Assembly: GCF_900177045.1 (NCBI RefSeq)
Contig: NZ_LT841358.1
Span: forward strand, 79,073-143,072
Length of the DNA stretch: 64,000 nt
DNA from: Candidatus Nitrosotalea okcheonensis
GTDB taxonomy: Archaea > Thermoproteota > Nitrososphaeria > Nitrososphaerales > Nitrosopumilaceae
Reading direction: 5' to 3'
The number at the start of each line of letters is the position of its first letter. The first letter of the stretch is position 1. The notes beneath the pieces are model-generated. The model saw only the letters and a program-made list of their open reading frames with translations, ran no database searches and had not been told where the DNA came from. This document shows, piece after piece, positions 7,937-16,402 of this stretch. A program made the position numbers and the translations under genes.

Positions 7937-8614
7937 TTGTTGAACACCTATCAGTGTTATCAGGCGCTGGGTCTCCAGGATGGAGTCTCAATCAGGGATG
8001 TAAAATCAGCCTATAGAAAGTTAGCATTGCAATATCACCCAGATAAGAATTCTTCAGATCAAGAAAGCATAAAATTCAAGGTAATAACTGAAGCATATCA
8101 AACACTTCGTGCAGAATACAAGAACAGTATGGCAAAGTCTTCTGCAAAATACGCTGATAAAGATTTGAAGAAAAAATCTGGTTTCAATTCTGGAAAAAAT
8201 TCGTGGGGTGCAAAAAAATCCGATAGGCCACCAAATGAAGATTGGACTAGGTATACCGGATATGCTGAAAGTGAATATCAGAATTTCTGGACACGATATG
8301 AAAAAACTTTCTGGGATTATTATGAAAAAGTAAGATCTGAGACAAAAACTGGAACTGAGCCAATACAGGTTGAAAATGACATCGCCGTTTCTGTAAATGT
8401 TGATCCTGGCAAATGTATAGCATGTTGTAGCTGTGAAACAATTGCACCATCAGTATTTAGGGTGGAGAAAAATGTAAAGGTAAATCCAAAATCTAAGGTA
8501 ATTAATGAATGCGGAGCAAATTCTGAGAAAATTCTAGATGCTGCACAAACATGTCCAACAAAGGCCATCAGTGTTTCAGAAAAAGAATCTTCCAGAAGGT
8601 TATATCCTTGGTAG
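7937..8614 (+). CDS. J-domain-ferredoxin fusion (DnaJ-Fer)
   Basis: This 225-aa protein has a J domain at residues ~4-65 with the HPD triad at 34-36 (YHPDKN). A low-complexity linker with aromatic residues (NFWTRYEKTFWDYYEK) leads to a C-terminal ferredoxin domain whose [4Fe-4S] ligands would be C160, C163, C166 and C206 (CIACCSC and CPTKA). A further Cys at 164 sits inside the motif. DnaJ-Fer proteins are known from plant/algal chloroplasts and Thaumarchaeota, and a transfer between these lineages has been proposed. The likely role is redox- or Fe-S-responsive recruitment of DnaK. Start codons TTG 7937 and TTG 7940 are both possible. Confidence 0.9.
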   Translation: MLNTYQCYQALGLQDGVSIRDVKSAYRKLALQYHPDKNSSDQESIKFKVITEAYQTLRAEYKNSMAKSSAKYADKDLKKKSGFNSGKNSWGAKKSDRPPNEDWTRYTGYAESEYQNFWTRYEKTFWDYYEKVRSETKTGTEPIQVENDIAVSVNVDPGKCIACCSCETIAPSVFRVEKNVKVNPKSKVINECGANSEKILDAAQTCPTKAISVSEKESSRRLYPW

Positions 8615-8663
8615 CTTGGCATAATTAAGATTAAAACACCTTATTTGCTTACTTGATGCACTG

Positions 8664-9827
8664 TTGAAAAAAACCAAGATGGATGTGGTAATTGAAGAGA
8701 CTAGGCAAATCTTGCGAGAATATAGTCTCTGCGACTATTGTCTTGGAAGAATGTTTGCAAGTAAATTACGGTTAGTCTCACACAAAAATCTTGGAAAAAA
8801 AATCAGAAAAATAACAAAACAAAATAAACCAAAATCATGTTATCTCTGCAAGAATTTAATGCCAGAGCTTGGCACATTCTTAAACAAAATTCTTGACATG
8901 TCAAAGGAATACGAGTTTTCTACATTTCTCATAGGCGCAATTCTAAAGCCTTCTATTTTAGACAGGGATGACATTGTACGCTCCAAGTTTAAACTTCGCG
9001 GTATTGCCGGAATTAAAAGTGATGTCACAAGAGAGATGGGAAAACAATTTGGCAAAAAAACTAGGAGTAGAGTTGATTATCAAAATCCTGACATTGTAAT
9101 TACAATTGATTTTAAAAAAGACCAATGTGATATAAAACCAAAAGCATTGTTTCTGCAGGGAAGATATACAAAAGAAGCAAGAGGAATTCCACAAAAACAA
9201 GTGTCTTGCAACAGGTGTGATGGAAAGGGGTGTTTTGCTTGTGACTTTCATGGAATATCAGAATTTAATAGTGTTGAAGGCCATATTGCCAAGTTTCTGT
9301 TTGAAAAATTTGGTGCACAACAAGCCAAAATAACTTGGATAGGAAGTGAAGATCAATCCAGTCTTGTTCTCGGAAATGGGAGGCCGTTTTTTGTCAAGGT
9401 GATAAACCCGCACAAAAGAAGAGTCACAATACCAAAAAAGGTAAATCTCGGAAATATCTCTGTTCTCAATTTACATGTTGTTTCAAAGATTCCTACTGAA
9501 CAAATAAAATTCAAGACAGAGGTCATGCTAGAGATAACAACTGAAAAAGATCTGACACTGGAGGCATTGAATGTGTTGAAATGTCTAAAAGACATGCCTA
9601 TTGCAATAAGCGAAAATCTACCATGGCAGAATCAAAAAAGAATCTACGATGTTAAAATAAAAAAAATGGATACAAAATCATTTACAGTCATGATGACATT
9701 GGATGGCGGAATTCCTCTAAAGAGGCTTGTAACTGGAAACAATGTGGAACCAAACATAAGCATGCTACTTGAAAATGGGTGCAAGTGCATAACATTTGAT
9801 TTTCATAAAATAGTGTCTAGTGACTGA
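8664..9827 (+). CDS. pus10: tRNA pseudouridine synthase Pus10
   Basis: This 387-aa protein makes pseudouridine 54/55 in the tRNA T-loop in archaea. The N-terminal zinc-binding part has CDYC (C23, C26) and CYLC, followed by a THUMP-like domain. The catalytic domain shows WIGSED, where the Asp is the expected nucleophile, then LGNGRPFFVKV, and the late motif LVTGNNVEPNISMLL. The catalytic-loop context differs from the more common GxEDxDVRM form, so activity is likely but not certain. TTG 8664 and ATG 8679 are alternative starts. Confidence 0.9.
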   Translation: MKKTKMDVVIEETRQILREYSLCDYCLGRMFASKLRLVSHKNLGKKIRKITKQNKPKSCYLCKNLMPELGTFLNKILDMSKEYEFSTFLIGAILKPSILDRDDIVRSKFKLRGIAGIKSDVTREMGKQFGKKTRSRVDYQNPDIVITIDFKKDQCDIKPKALFLQGRYTKEARGIPQKQVSCNRCDGKGCFACDFHGISEFNSVEGHIAKFLFEKFGAQQAKITWIGSEDQSSLVLGNGRPFFVKVINPHKRRVTIPKKVNLGNISVLNLHVVSKIPTEQIKFKTEVMLEITTEKDLTLEALNVLKCLKDMPIAISENLPWQNQKRIYDVKIKKMDTKSFTVMMTLDGGIPLKRLVTGNNVEPNISMLLENGCKCITFDFHKIVSSD

Positions 9828-9940
9828 ATTTTTAGAGTAATTGTGACAATTCTGATCGAATCTCTTGATTACTACAGAACTATTTGAAATCTATCTTTTT
9901 ATGTCAAACTTTTATTATCGTCAAATTCAATCTTGTTGGA

Positions 9941-10648
9941 TTGGATCCTTTACTTAGGGTGCACGATGCCCATAAAAATGGATTAATTCCTGACCAGGTC
10001 CATGCTTTAATAATAAAAAGATTCAGAGTAGCTTTGTCTGGAATCCAAAGAATAGAAAAAGCATCAGGAATCAATTTTCCGCTTGCATATGTGGAACCAT
10101 CTGCAGTTGTATCTCACCCCTCTGTAGGCTCTTTTGATTATGGAATATTATTTGCAAGAACAATCCCTGTTGTTTCTAACGATAAATTGAACATCATAAT
10201 ACAAATTACAGCACCACTTGTTGCATATGGTCTAAAGGGCACAATCCATGCTATTCTGGCACATGAATTTTTACACTATTTGGAACTAATGAGAAAAATA
10301 TCCAAGATGGACATTGTTTCAGATGAGCTAAGCGGTAATCTTTTTGAAAGCAGCTATTCGGATTCTACCAGGCTCTCTGAACCAAAAGCAGTCTTTGATG
10401 ACAAAACCTTGCTGCTACACATCACTAAAAAATTTCCAGAGGGATTTAGGGACTATAAACTAGAAGATAAGGTGATGAAACTCTGGATAGAAAAGAATCT
10501 TCCTACCACAAACATAACAATGGACACCAACATTGCCAAGATCCCGGCATCTGTGATTGCAAACACTACGATTGATCCAATCTTTTTACACAAATTAGAT
10601 CAAATAGAACAAAAAACTTTTCGTCTTCAAAAGAAGAAACTATACTAA
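9941..10648 (+). CDS. Putative zinc metalloprotease-like protein (HEFLH motif)
   Basis: The protein has about 235 aa with the zinc-protease motif HEFLHYLE in its middle, preceded by the hydrophobic-aliphatic helix IHAILA typical of gluzincin/minigluzincin folds. A third zinc ligand is not obvious. The frame is open from TTG 9884, but the first 19 codons are AT-rich and contain a TATA-like tttattat at 9911-9918, which is 27 bp before TTG 9941. I therefore prefer the later, leaderless start. It has no signal peptide. It is convergent with S27ae with no gap. Function is unknown. Confidence 0.6.
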   Translation: MDPLLRVHDAHKNGLIPDQVHALIIKRFRVALSGIQRIEKASGINFPLAYVEPSAVVSHPSVGSFDYGILFARTIPVVSNDKLNIIIQITAPLVAYGLKGTIHAILAHEFLHYLELMRKISKMDIVSDELSGNLFESSYSDSTRLSEPKAVFDDKTLLLHITKKFPEGFRDYKLEDKVMKLWIEKNLPTTNITMDTNIAKIPASVIANTTIDPIFLHKLDQIEQKTFRLQKKKLY

Positions 10649-10822
10649 TTACTGGTTAAATTCAGTCAAGCCACATTTGCCACAACTTCGTCTGTCTTTA
10701 TGGTTTGACATGAATACGCCCTTGCCACACCTTGAACATTCTTTCTTTGTTCTCTCTGCTTTGTCACCAGAAACTTTGTAATACTTGTACACTGATGGGC
10801 TGGAACCTTTCTTACCTGCCAT
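10649..10822 (-). CDS. rps27ae: 30S ribosomal protein S27ae
   Basis: This 57-aa protein carries a C4 zinc finger (CSRCG ... CGKCG). The start MAGKKGSSPSVYKYYK and the core ECSRCGKGVFMSNHKDR are diagnostic of archaeal S27ae. The ATG shares its A with the TAA stop of the S24e gene (TAATG at 10822), so the pair is translationally coupled, the conserved archaeal S24e-S27ae arrangement. Confidence 0.96.
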   Translation of the reverse strand: MAGKKGSSPSVYKYYKVSGDKAERTKKECSRCGKGVFMSNHKDRRSCGKCGLTEFNQ

Positions 10823-11172
10823 TACTTGCTCTCTTCCTTTACTTCAGCTTGGTCTGAAGGAGCCTCTCCTTCTGCTTTTGCAGCTGCACCTTTTGCTTTT
10901 TCAATTCTTGCAAAGACTGCGGCCTTTAGATGCTCCTTGGCAAGTTTTTCATCCTCGTACACATAGAAACTTCCAGATATCACTGGTCTTCCAGTTTCAT
11001 TTTTCAATAATATTGGTACTACAATCTTTCCTTCTAGGTTGAATTTTTTTGAAATCATGTCTACTGCCTCTAGTTTTTTGAGTCTACCAGAAAGGCCTTT
11101 GAAATTACATGTAATCTCTCTTCTTGACAGTAAGGGATTCTTTACATCTCGTGTAACTTCAATCATTGACAT
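10822..11172 (-). CDS. rps24e: 30S ribosomal protein S24e
   Basis: The protein has 116 aa from ATG 11172 (MSMIEVTRD); TTG 11181 and ATG 11166 are the alternatives. The S24e core is clear: KNPLLSRREITCNF, the basic helix, and SGSFYVYEDEKLAKEHL. The C terminus is an Ala/Glu-rich charged tail of ~25 residues (AAAKAEGEAPSDQAEVKEE), longer than in many archaea. It is the first gene of the S24e-S27ae pair. Confidence 0.95.
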   Translation of the reverse strand: MSMIEVTRDVKNPLLSRREITCNFKGLSGRLKKLEAVDMISKKFNLEGKIVVPILLKNETGRPVISGSFYVYEDEKLAKEHLKAAVFARIEKAKGAAAKAEGEAPSDQAEVKEESK

Positions 11173-11254
11173 GTATTCCAAGTCCTTTTAATAGTTCATA
11201 TAAATCTTAACCACTTCTAGATAACAATTTAAGAAATCAATATGTAAAAAATTC

Positions 11255-11815
11255 GTGGACAGGTTTATGGTTCACCTGAAAAACTCGGGTTATGTTCCAG
11301 CTGATGCTAAATCACTACTTGCAAAAGCTGATCAGTTAACTTCGGAAATGAATATAATTGTAAGAGATATGAGGGTTTCAACCAAATATCTAGAGTTTGA
11401 TGTGTCTGTACAAAAAGAAGAGTTGGATTTGGTTGTGGAAAAATTCAAGACAATAGGTTCCCTTTATGATGCTAAACCTGTTGTAGAGGAAAAAATTGAA
11501 AAAGAAGATGCCATAAGAATAGCAAGACAGTATTTTAATGATGAGCGATACTGGGAATGTCATGAAGTTCTTGAAGGTGTCTGGAAAAACACACATGAGG
11601 GAGAAAAAGATCTTGTTCAAGGAATAATTCTTGTTGCAGCTGCACTAGTTCACTATGAGAAATATGAAAATGACATATGTCTGTCAATCATGAACAGAGC
11701 CATGGAAAAATTTTCTAATGTCTCTGGAACATATCATGGTATCAATGTAGACAAGTTTCAGGAAACCGTGGCAATGATGATATCTTCAAAGTCTATGGGA
11801 CCATTTATGATTTGA
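11255..11815 (+). CDS. DUF309-domain protein
   Basis: This 186-aa protein has a C-terminal DUF309 helical domain (residues ~85-160) with the signature FNDERYWECHEVLEGVW and the partner helix LVQGIILVAAALVHYEK. The conserved Glu/His pair in WECHEVLE suggests a metal or substrate site, but the family has no established activity. The N-terminal ~80 residues are lineage-specific. GTG 11255 is used; ATG 11267 also fits. The last 11 bp overlap the convergent ApgM gene. Confidence 0.82.
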   Translation: MDRFMVHLKNSGYVPADAKSLLAKADQLTSEMNIIVRDMRVSTKYLEFDVSVQKEELDLVVEKFKTIGSLYDAKPVVEEKIEKEDAIRIARQYFNDERYWECHEVLEGVWKNTHEGEKDLVQGIILVAAALVHYEKYENDICLSIMNRAMEKFSNVSGTYHGINVDKFQETVAMMISSKSMGPFMI

Positions 11816-13085
11816 TCATCTTTACTGCGGTCTTGATGACATCTGCTCCCGTGAGCAGGCCTATTTTACCTTTCTTTGCCTGATCTTCTGTAAACCTTGT
11901 AGTTCCATCCTTTTTGATAAAATCACCTGAGACCAAAACTGGAACTGGATCATCACTGTGACTTTTGTTTATACATGGTGTGGAATGATCTCCTGATATC
12001 ACGACTGCAACTTTTGATGTGTCAATATTGGCAAGTAATGTCCCAAAAAATCGGCGGTCTATCTCTTCTATATTCTGCATCTTGCCGACTGCATCTCCAT
12101 CGTGACCGAATTCATCTGGTCCCTTGATGTGTACATAGATTGCATTCTGTGTCTCCATTGCCTTGGCTGCAACACGCGCTTTTTCTTCATAATCCGTGAG
12201 GCCGCCAGCACTAAATGACTTCATCTTCAATACATTTGCAATTCCAATTTCTACTGGCATGTCAACTATGCAAGAAAACTGCATTTGGTGTAGTTCATTT
12301 ATTGGAATCACATTTGGAAACTCATTTCCTGCATCGCGTAATAATATGGAATTTAGCATTTTCTTTCCATGATCTCTTCTGTTCTTATTCACAATACTGT
12401 CTTTCATGATTTGAAGAGACTTGTCTGTAAACTCATTTACAAATGATGCCGAAAGCTTGGCACCATCAGATTCGTTTAATGGCAATGATTTTTCTATCTT
12501 CATATAGTCACCTACTGCTTTAGCAACCCCCATGCCACCTATTCTTGCATAAGCCGGATCCGTGTTACTTATCTCAGGTGTGAGAAACATGCCATCACAT
12601 CTTATTCTTACAATTACTCTATGTCCAACTGTTGGAGCCACTACAACTGATGCTTTTGGATTTGAAAACTTGATCTTTGTTTCTATTTCGTGAGCAACTG
12701 CAACAGCATCTTCTTTCTCAATATTTCTTCCCGCTCTTCTATCTGTAATTATTCTCTCATCATTTACAGTGGCAAAGTTTCCCCGCAGCGCAAGGTCACC
12801 ACTTTTAAAATCAATGCCTATCCCAATCGCCTCGATAACTCCCCTTCCAACATACTGTGTGTTCTCAAATCTATATCCTAACATATTGAAAACTGCAATG
12901 TCTGATTGGGGAGCTATGCCTTTGCCAACTGAAATAACTTCTCCTATAGCTCCATTTCTTGCAAGTTTGTCAAGATTGGGAGTTTTTGCATAACCTAGTG
13001 GTGTGAAACCCTTAAGATCTGGATGCGGCAAATCTCCTATGCCGTCAAGAAGAACATATATCATGTGTATATCCGAATTGTCCAT
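11805..13085 (-). CDS. apgM: 2,3-bisphosphoglycerate-independent phosphoglycerate mutase, archaeal type
   Basis: This 426-aa alkaline-phosphatase-superfamily enzyme interconverts 3- and 2-phosphoglycerate. The N-terminal metal site is YVLLDGIGDLP, the phospho-Ser nucleophile lies in GKGIAPQSDIAVF, and the C-terminal metal ligands lie in HIKGPDEFGHDGD and VISGDHSTPC. The inserted phosphotransfer domain carries TDRRAGRN. Length and motif order match aPGAM. It is also related to phosphonopyruvate decarboxylase-like proteins, but the full metal set favours the mutase. It is apparently monocistronic. Confidence 0.93.
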   Translation of the reverse strand: MDNSDIHMIYVLLDGIGDLPHPDLKGFTPLGYAKTPNLDKLARNGAIGEVISVGKGIAPQSDIAVFNMLGYRFENTQYVGRGVIEAIGIGIDFKSGDLALRGNFATVNDERIITDRRAGRNIEKEDAVAVAHEIETKIKFSNPKASVVVAPTVGHRVIVRIRCDGMFLTPEISNTDPAYARIGGMGVAKAVGDYMKIEKSLPLNESDGAKLSASFVNEFTDKSLQIMKDSIVNKNRRDHGKKMLNSILLRDAGNEFPNVIPINELHQMQFSCIVDMPVEIGIANVLKMKSFSAGGLTDYEEKARVAAKAMETQNAIYVHIKGPDEFGHDGDAVGKMQNIEEIDRRFFGTLLANIDTSKVAVVISGDHSTPCINKSHSDDPVPVLVSGDFIKKDGTTRFTEDQAKKGKIGLLTGADVIKTAVKMIKS

Positions 13086-13222
13086 TTTCGTCTACACGAC
13101 TGAGTTTTTTGATATCACACATAAACCTTGATTTTTCAAGCGATCTAAATTTTAAAATTATTTAATTGTGCAAAGACAATTAATTTTTCTAAGATGATGC
13201 TATGGTATTGGATGATAAAAAA

Positions 13223-13657
13223 CTAGGAAGACGTTATGATTGACACTTTGATCTTGAAATTAAGTTTTTTTCCTGCAAGAGGATGATTCAAGTCTACTGA
13301 TATAATTTCTTCTTGCACTTCGGTTATTGTGGCAGGTACTTTTTCTCCTGTGGGAAGTCCTGCCTCAAACAATAGTCCCGGAACAAGTTTGACATCTTGA
13401 GGAAATACTTCTCTTGGTATCTTCTGAATCAAGGTTGGGTCATGTTCTCCATATGCATCGGCAGGATCAATACTGAATTGCTTTTCCTCACCTTCTTTCA
13501 TTCCAAGTGTTGCATCATCGAATCCCTTTATCACTTGGTCACTGCCCACCTCAAACTCTAGAGGATTTTCATGTTCTGTAGAACTATCAAAGACCGTTCC
13601 ATCCTCCAAGGTGCCAATATACTCTATTCTGACCTTATCGCCCGTCTTTATAGTCAA
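13223..13657 (-). CDS. FKBP-type peptidyl-prolyl isomerase (SlyD-like)
   Basis: This 144-aa cytoplasmic isomerase has a split FKBP domain (KVRIEYIGTLEDGTVFDSS ... VIKGFDDATLGMKEGEEK) with the insert-in-flap chaperone domain between residues ~85 and ~125, as in archaeal short FKBPs and SlyD. No membrane segment or His-rich tail is present. It uses a TTG start at 13657. It has its own promoter region and lies 137 bp downstream of apgM on the same strand. Confidence 0.93.
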   Translation of the reverse strand: MTIKTGDKVRIEYIGTLEDGTVFDSSTEHENPLEFEVGSDQVIKGFDDATLGMKEGEEKQFSIDPADAYGEHDPTLIQKIPREVFPQDVKLVPGLLFEAGLPTGEKVPATITEVQEEIISVDLNHPLAGKKLNFKIKVSIITSS

Positions 13658-13768
13658 GACTGGAACATCCTTTCTTGTATGTAAAAACTTGCTATTTGAT
13701 GCCTTGAAAATTTCATATTTTTCTCAGAAATGTATACTAGAAAAATCCTTTGGTATTTTTTGATAACT

Positions 13769-14323
13769 CTATTCTTGAGGTGGAAATTGTTTTGCAATCT
13801 CTTCTGCAAATCTCTCATAATCTTCTCTTTTCTTGCCTATTTCCATGAGTTTTGCATCTTCCACATCTTGAAGGCTCTTGCTTACTTGTTCTACATCATT
13901 TCTAAGGGCCATCTCTGCCATTTCAAATAGTCTGTTATTTTCTTTCCATATGTGTTGTACTACATGATTGATGTATTCTTGCATGTCTACTATCAACTGG
14001 GCAGCATCACCGTTTTTCAGGTATGTCTTTGAAGATATTTCCATTCTGGCTGCTATCTTTCGTGTAACCTCGTGCTCCATTAGCATGACTGCAATTGGTC
14101 CTGAATTTCGCGGCATTCCCTTCTTTTCAAGTTTTGGAAAGAGGGAATTTTCTTCTTTTCCATGATGACAAACATCAGTGAAATTCAATGAGAAGTCAAT
14201 TACTTGATTCAGAATTGGCTCTGGTATGGTCTTTCCAGACTTGAGTAATGGTATGGTTGACCACATTGACTTTAGCACTTTTTCAATCAAGGCATGATCT
14301 CGTTTTAATGATTCTGTTGACAT
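13769..14323 (-). CDS. Hemerythrin HHE domain protein
   Basis: This 184-aa four-helix-bundle protein has the non-haem di-iron ligand pattern of HHE domains: RDHALIEK near residue 10, CHHGKEENSLFP at ~53-65, MEHEVTRK at ~85 and HIWKENNRLFEMAE at ~120. Such proteins bind oxygen or iron, or sense redox state. A C-terminal helical tail of ~40 residues follows the domain. No transmembrane segment is present. It is divergent from the GalT-like gene. Confidence 0.88.
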   Translation of the reverse strand: MSTESLKRDHALIEKVLKSMWSTIPLLKSGKTIPEPILNQVIDFSLNFTDVCHHGKEENSLFPKLEKKGMPRNSGPIAVMLMEHEVTRKIAARMEISSKTYLKNGDAAQLIVDMQEYINHVVQHIWKENNRLFEMAEMALRNDVEQVSKSLQDVEDAKLMEIGKKREDYERFAEEIAKQFPPQE

Positions 14324-14406
14324 GAGACAACTTCATCGGCCTGATCTTCCAATTTAAGTTTTAATTTTTATCAAAATGACATCATGGGGCGATACGTGTT
14401 AAAATG

Positions 14407-14422
14407 ATACCACATGTGGTAT
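14407..14422. promoter_or_regulatory. Perfect 16-bp palindrome upstream of the GalT-like gene
   Basis: ATACCACATGTGGTAT is a perfect inverted repeat between the divergent hemerythrin and GalT-like genes. It lies 53 bp before the GalT start and just upstream of its TATA-like ttttaaat (14443). This suits a dimeric regulator, possibly controlling both genes. No cognate regulator is adjacent. Confidence 0.5.
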
Positions 14423-14451
14423 ATTTCCGATCTTTGCAAAGGTTTTAAATT

Positions 14452-14470
14452 GCTAGATCCAAAATCTAGC
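14452..14470. promoter_or_regulatory. Inverted repeat at the GalT transcription start
   Basis: GCTAGAT-CCAAA-ATCTAGC is a perfect 7-bp inverted repeat ending 4 bp before ATG 14475 and ~10-25 bp after the TATA-like element, so it covers the expected transcription start. It could be an operator or a 5' hairpin. Confidence 0.4.
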
Positions 14471-14474
14471 AGGT

Positions 14475-15491
14475 ATGGGGGATTTAAGGAAGGATTATTC
14501 TATTGATCGCTTTGTGATCACATCTCCTGATCCACAACCTATAGTTGATTCAAAAAAATGTCCATATTGCCCAGGAAATGAATCCATGACTAACCCGTCT
14601 ACACTTTCTCTTGTGGCAAAAGATGGAATGTTGCAGAGGCTGCAGGATACAGAAGATAACTATGTTCAGAATTGGTCAGTTAGAGTATTTGAAAGTAAAA
14701 ATCCTATTGTCACCACCACATCAGAAAATTCCTATAGCGATAGACCGCTTTACAGCGAACCAGCTTATGGATATCATTATGTTGTAGTTGCTTCGGAAAA
14801 ACACAAAGATTCTCTGGCAAGTATATCGACTGAACAATGGTCCAACGTGCTTGTGGTAATCCAAGATAGACTTAGGTGGTTATACACACAGCGTGGAGTG
14901 ACATATGTTTCAATCTATGTAGACCATGGAAAAGAAGCAGGCGGCTCTACAACTCATGCACATCTGAATATTGTAACATTTTCAACTATACCGCCTGTTA
15001 TAGAACTAGAGGCAGAGGCTGCACACAAAATACTAAATGAAAAAGGAATATGCCCAATGTGCCAAACTGTTGGTACTGAAACTGGTGGACCAAGACAAAT
15101 ACTCCAGACTGAAGGCTTTCTTGCTTTTTGTCCATGGGCCCCATCTCATCCATATGAATTTTGGATTTATCCAAAAAAACACATAACAAGTTTTTCCAAG
15201 ATAACTCAAAAAGAGATAAACGATCTGTCTCTAATTTTGCGCGCTACCTTGGGTGGGCTTGGAAATACAATGAAAAACCTGTCATACAATATGGTATTTC
15301 ATCTTTCACCGGAAAAGAAGAACAACAGGCAGATTCATTGGCACATTGAAGTTTATCCACAAGCTGATCCTTGGTCTGGACTTGAGAGGGGATATGGCGT
15401 GTTTCTCAATAAGGTGACTCCTGAAAAAGCTGCAGAAGAGCTTGGTTCAGCGTGCAGAAAAGAGCTTGCAAATCTTGTTGGAATAGTTTAG
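14475..15491 (+). CDS. GalT-like hexose-1-phosphate uridylyl/nucleotidyltransferase
   Basis: This 338-aa HIT-superfamily protein resembles GalT, which transfers UMP between sugar phosphates. The N-terminal zinc pair CPYCPG and the second pair CPMC match the zinc-structured half domains. The first HIT-like site reads THAHLNIV, and the second has IHWHIEVYP, the HxH pair that would carry the nucleotidyl-His intermediate. The usual HPHGQ is replaced, so the substrate may not be galactose. ATG 14475 follows a 5' inverted repeat. A small membrane protein lies 44 bp downstream. Confidence 0.82.
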   Translation: MGDLRKDYSIDRFVITSPDPQPIVDSKKCPYCPGNESMTNPSTLSLVAKDGMLQRLQDTEDNYVQNWSVRVFESKNPIVTTTSENSYSDRPLYSEPAYGYHYVVVASEKHKDSLASISTEQWSNVLVVIQDRLRWLYTQRGVTYVSIYVDHGKEAGGSTTHAHLNIVTFSTIPPVIELEAEAAHKILNEKGICPMCQTVGTETGGPRQILQTEGFLAFCPWAPSHPYEFWIYPKKHITSFSKITQKEINDLSLILRATLGGLGNTMKNLSYNMVFHLSPEKKNNRQIHWHIEVYPQADPWSGLERGYGVFLNKVTPEKAAEELGSACRKELANLVGIV

Positions 15492-15535
15492 GGCCAATCA
15501 TTTGGTTTATTTATTGAACTGCTAAATGAGTTGTT

Positions 15536-15964
15536 GTGGCAGTTGAAAAATGGATAGCAATTGCAAGTCTTGGCTTGTTTGTGATGTTTGTAGCTCAAAT
15601 GATATCAATTAGTGTCTATCTTGTACATCCAGCTTATGACATTGACCCATCCTCTGAAATGAAGGAATTCATTTCTATCAGTATAGCTCCAGCACTTGTT
15701 CTTGCAGGATCATCTTTTATGCTTGCACGAAAATATGGTTCAAGACTGGTTGGCTCTTTGATCATAGCTGGTGGAGTAGTTACTATTGTTGGAATGTCTT
15801 ATGTTAGTACCCTGATACCAAAAATCATACCGGCATATATTGTACCGGAATTAACTCTCTCCCCTATAATATTTACAATATCTTCTATTCCAGTGATTGT
15901 CATAGGTGCATTGTTGTTCAGATTGAAACCTGTGCCTAAGAGAGATTACTTTTTTGATAGATGA
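15536..15964 (+). CDS. Small four-helix membrane protein
   Basis: This 142-aa protein has hydrophobic segments at about residues 6-28, 48-65, 70-90 and 105-127, with short loops and a basic C terminus (RLKPVPKRDYFFDR). GTG 15536 is the start. I do not recognise the family. Its last 19 bp overlap the convergent GNAT gene. It is probably cotranscribed with the GalT-like gene 44 bp upstream. Confidence 0.7.
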   Translation: MAVEKWIAIASLGLFVMFVAQMISISVYLVHPAYDIDPSSEMKEFISISIAPALVLAGSSFMLARKYGSRLVGSLIIAGGVVTIVGMSYVSTLIPKIIPAYIVPELTLSPIIFTISSIPVIVIGALLFRLKPVPKRDYFFDR

Positions 15965-16392
15965 TCAAACCGCATTGAATTTGAGTGTCTCTTAAATCCA
16001 ATCTTTTCATAAAATGGAATCAACTCGTCTGTACAATCAAGAATTGTTTTATAACATCCTTGTTTTTGAGCATATTTTAAAAGTGCGACAACTATTTGAT
16101 TGCCAACCCCTTTTCCCTGAAATTCTTTTCTCACGGCCACGTCTTCAATGTGGCCCACCTTGCCTCCACCATGAATGAACTTTTGCTCGATCAAAATACT
16201 TGCAGAACCTATTATCTCCGAATTGTCTACTGCAACATATATGACCTGATGTGAATTTTTTGCAATCTTGTCAAAAATTGCATTGGCTTTATTTGGCTTT
16301 ATTTGGCTTGATTTTCTAAGAGAATCAAGAGAAAGTAAAAATCCATTGAAGATATCTTTTTTTTGTAATTTGCGTATCTTGATGGATGACAT
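15946..16392 (-). CDS. GNAT acetyltransferase, GNA1-like
   Basis: This 148-aa acetyltransferase closely follows glucosamine-6-phosphate N-acetyltransferase in layout: GKVGHIEDVAVRKEFQGKGVG (acetyl-CoA loop, read in two parts), then GCYKTILDCTDELIPFYEKIGF. It is last in a unit with a sugar nucleotidyltransferase 10 bp upstream, so a UDP-GlcNAc-type route (N-acetylation, then nucleotidylation) is a reasonable inference. Substrate specificity is not proved by sequence. Confidence 0.82.
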   Translation of the reverse strand: MSSIKIRKLQKKDIFNGFLLSLDSLRKSSQIKPNKANAIFDKIAKNSHQVIYVAVDNSEIIGSASILIEQKFIHGGGKVGHIEDVAVRKEFQGKGVGNQIVVALLKYAQKQGCYKTILDCTDELIPFYEKIGFKRHSNSMRFDHLSKK

Positions 16393-16402
16393 GATTTCTA
16401 GT

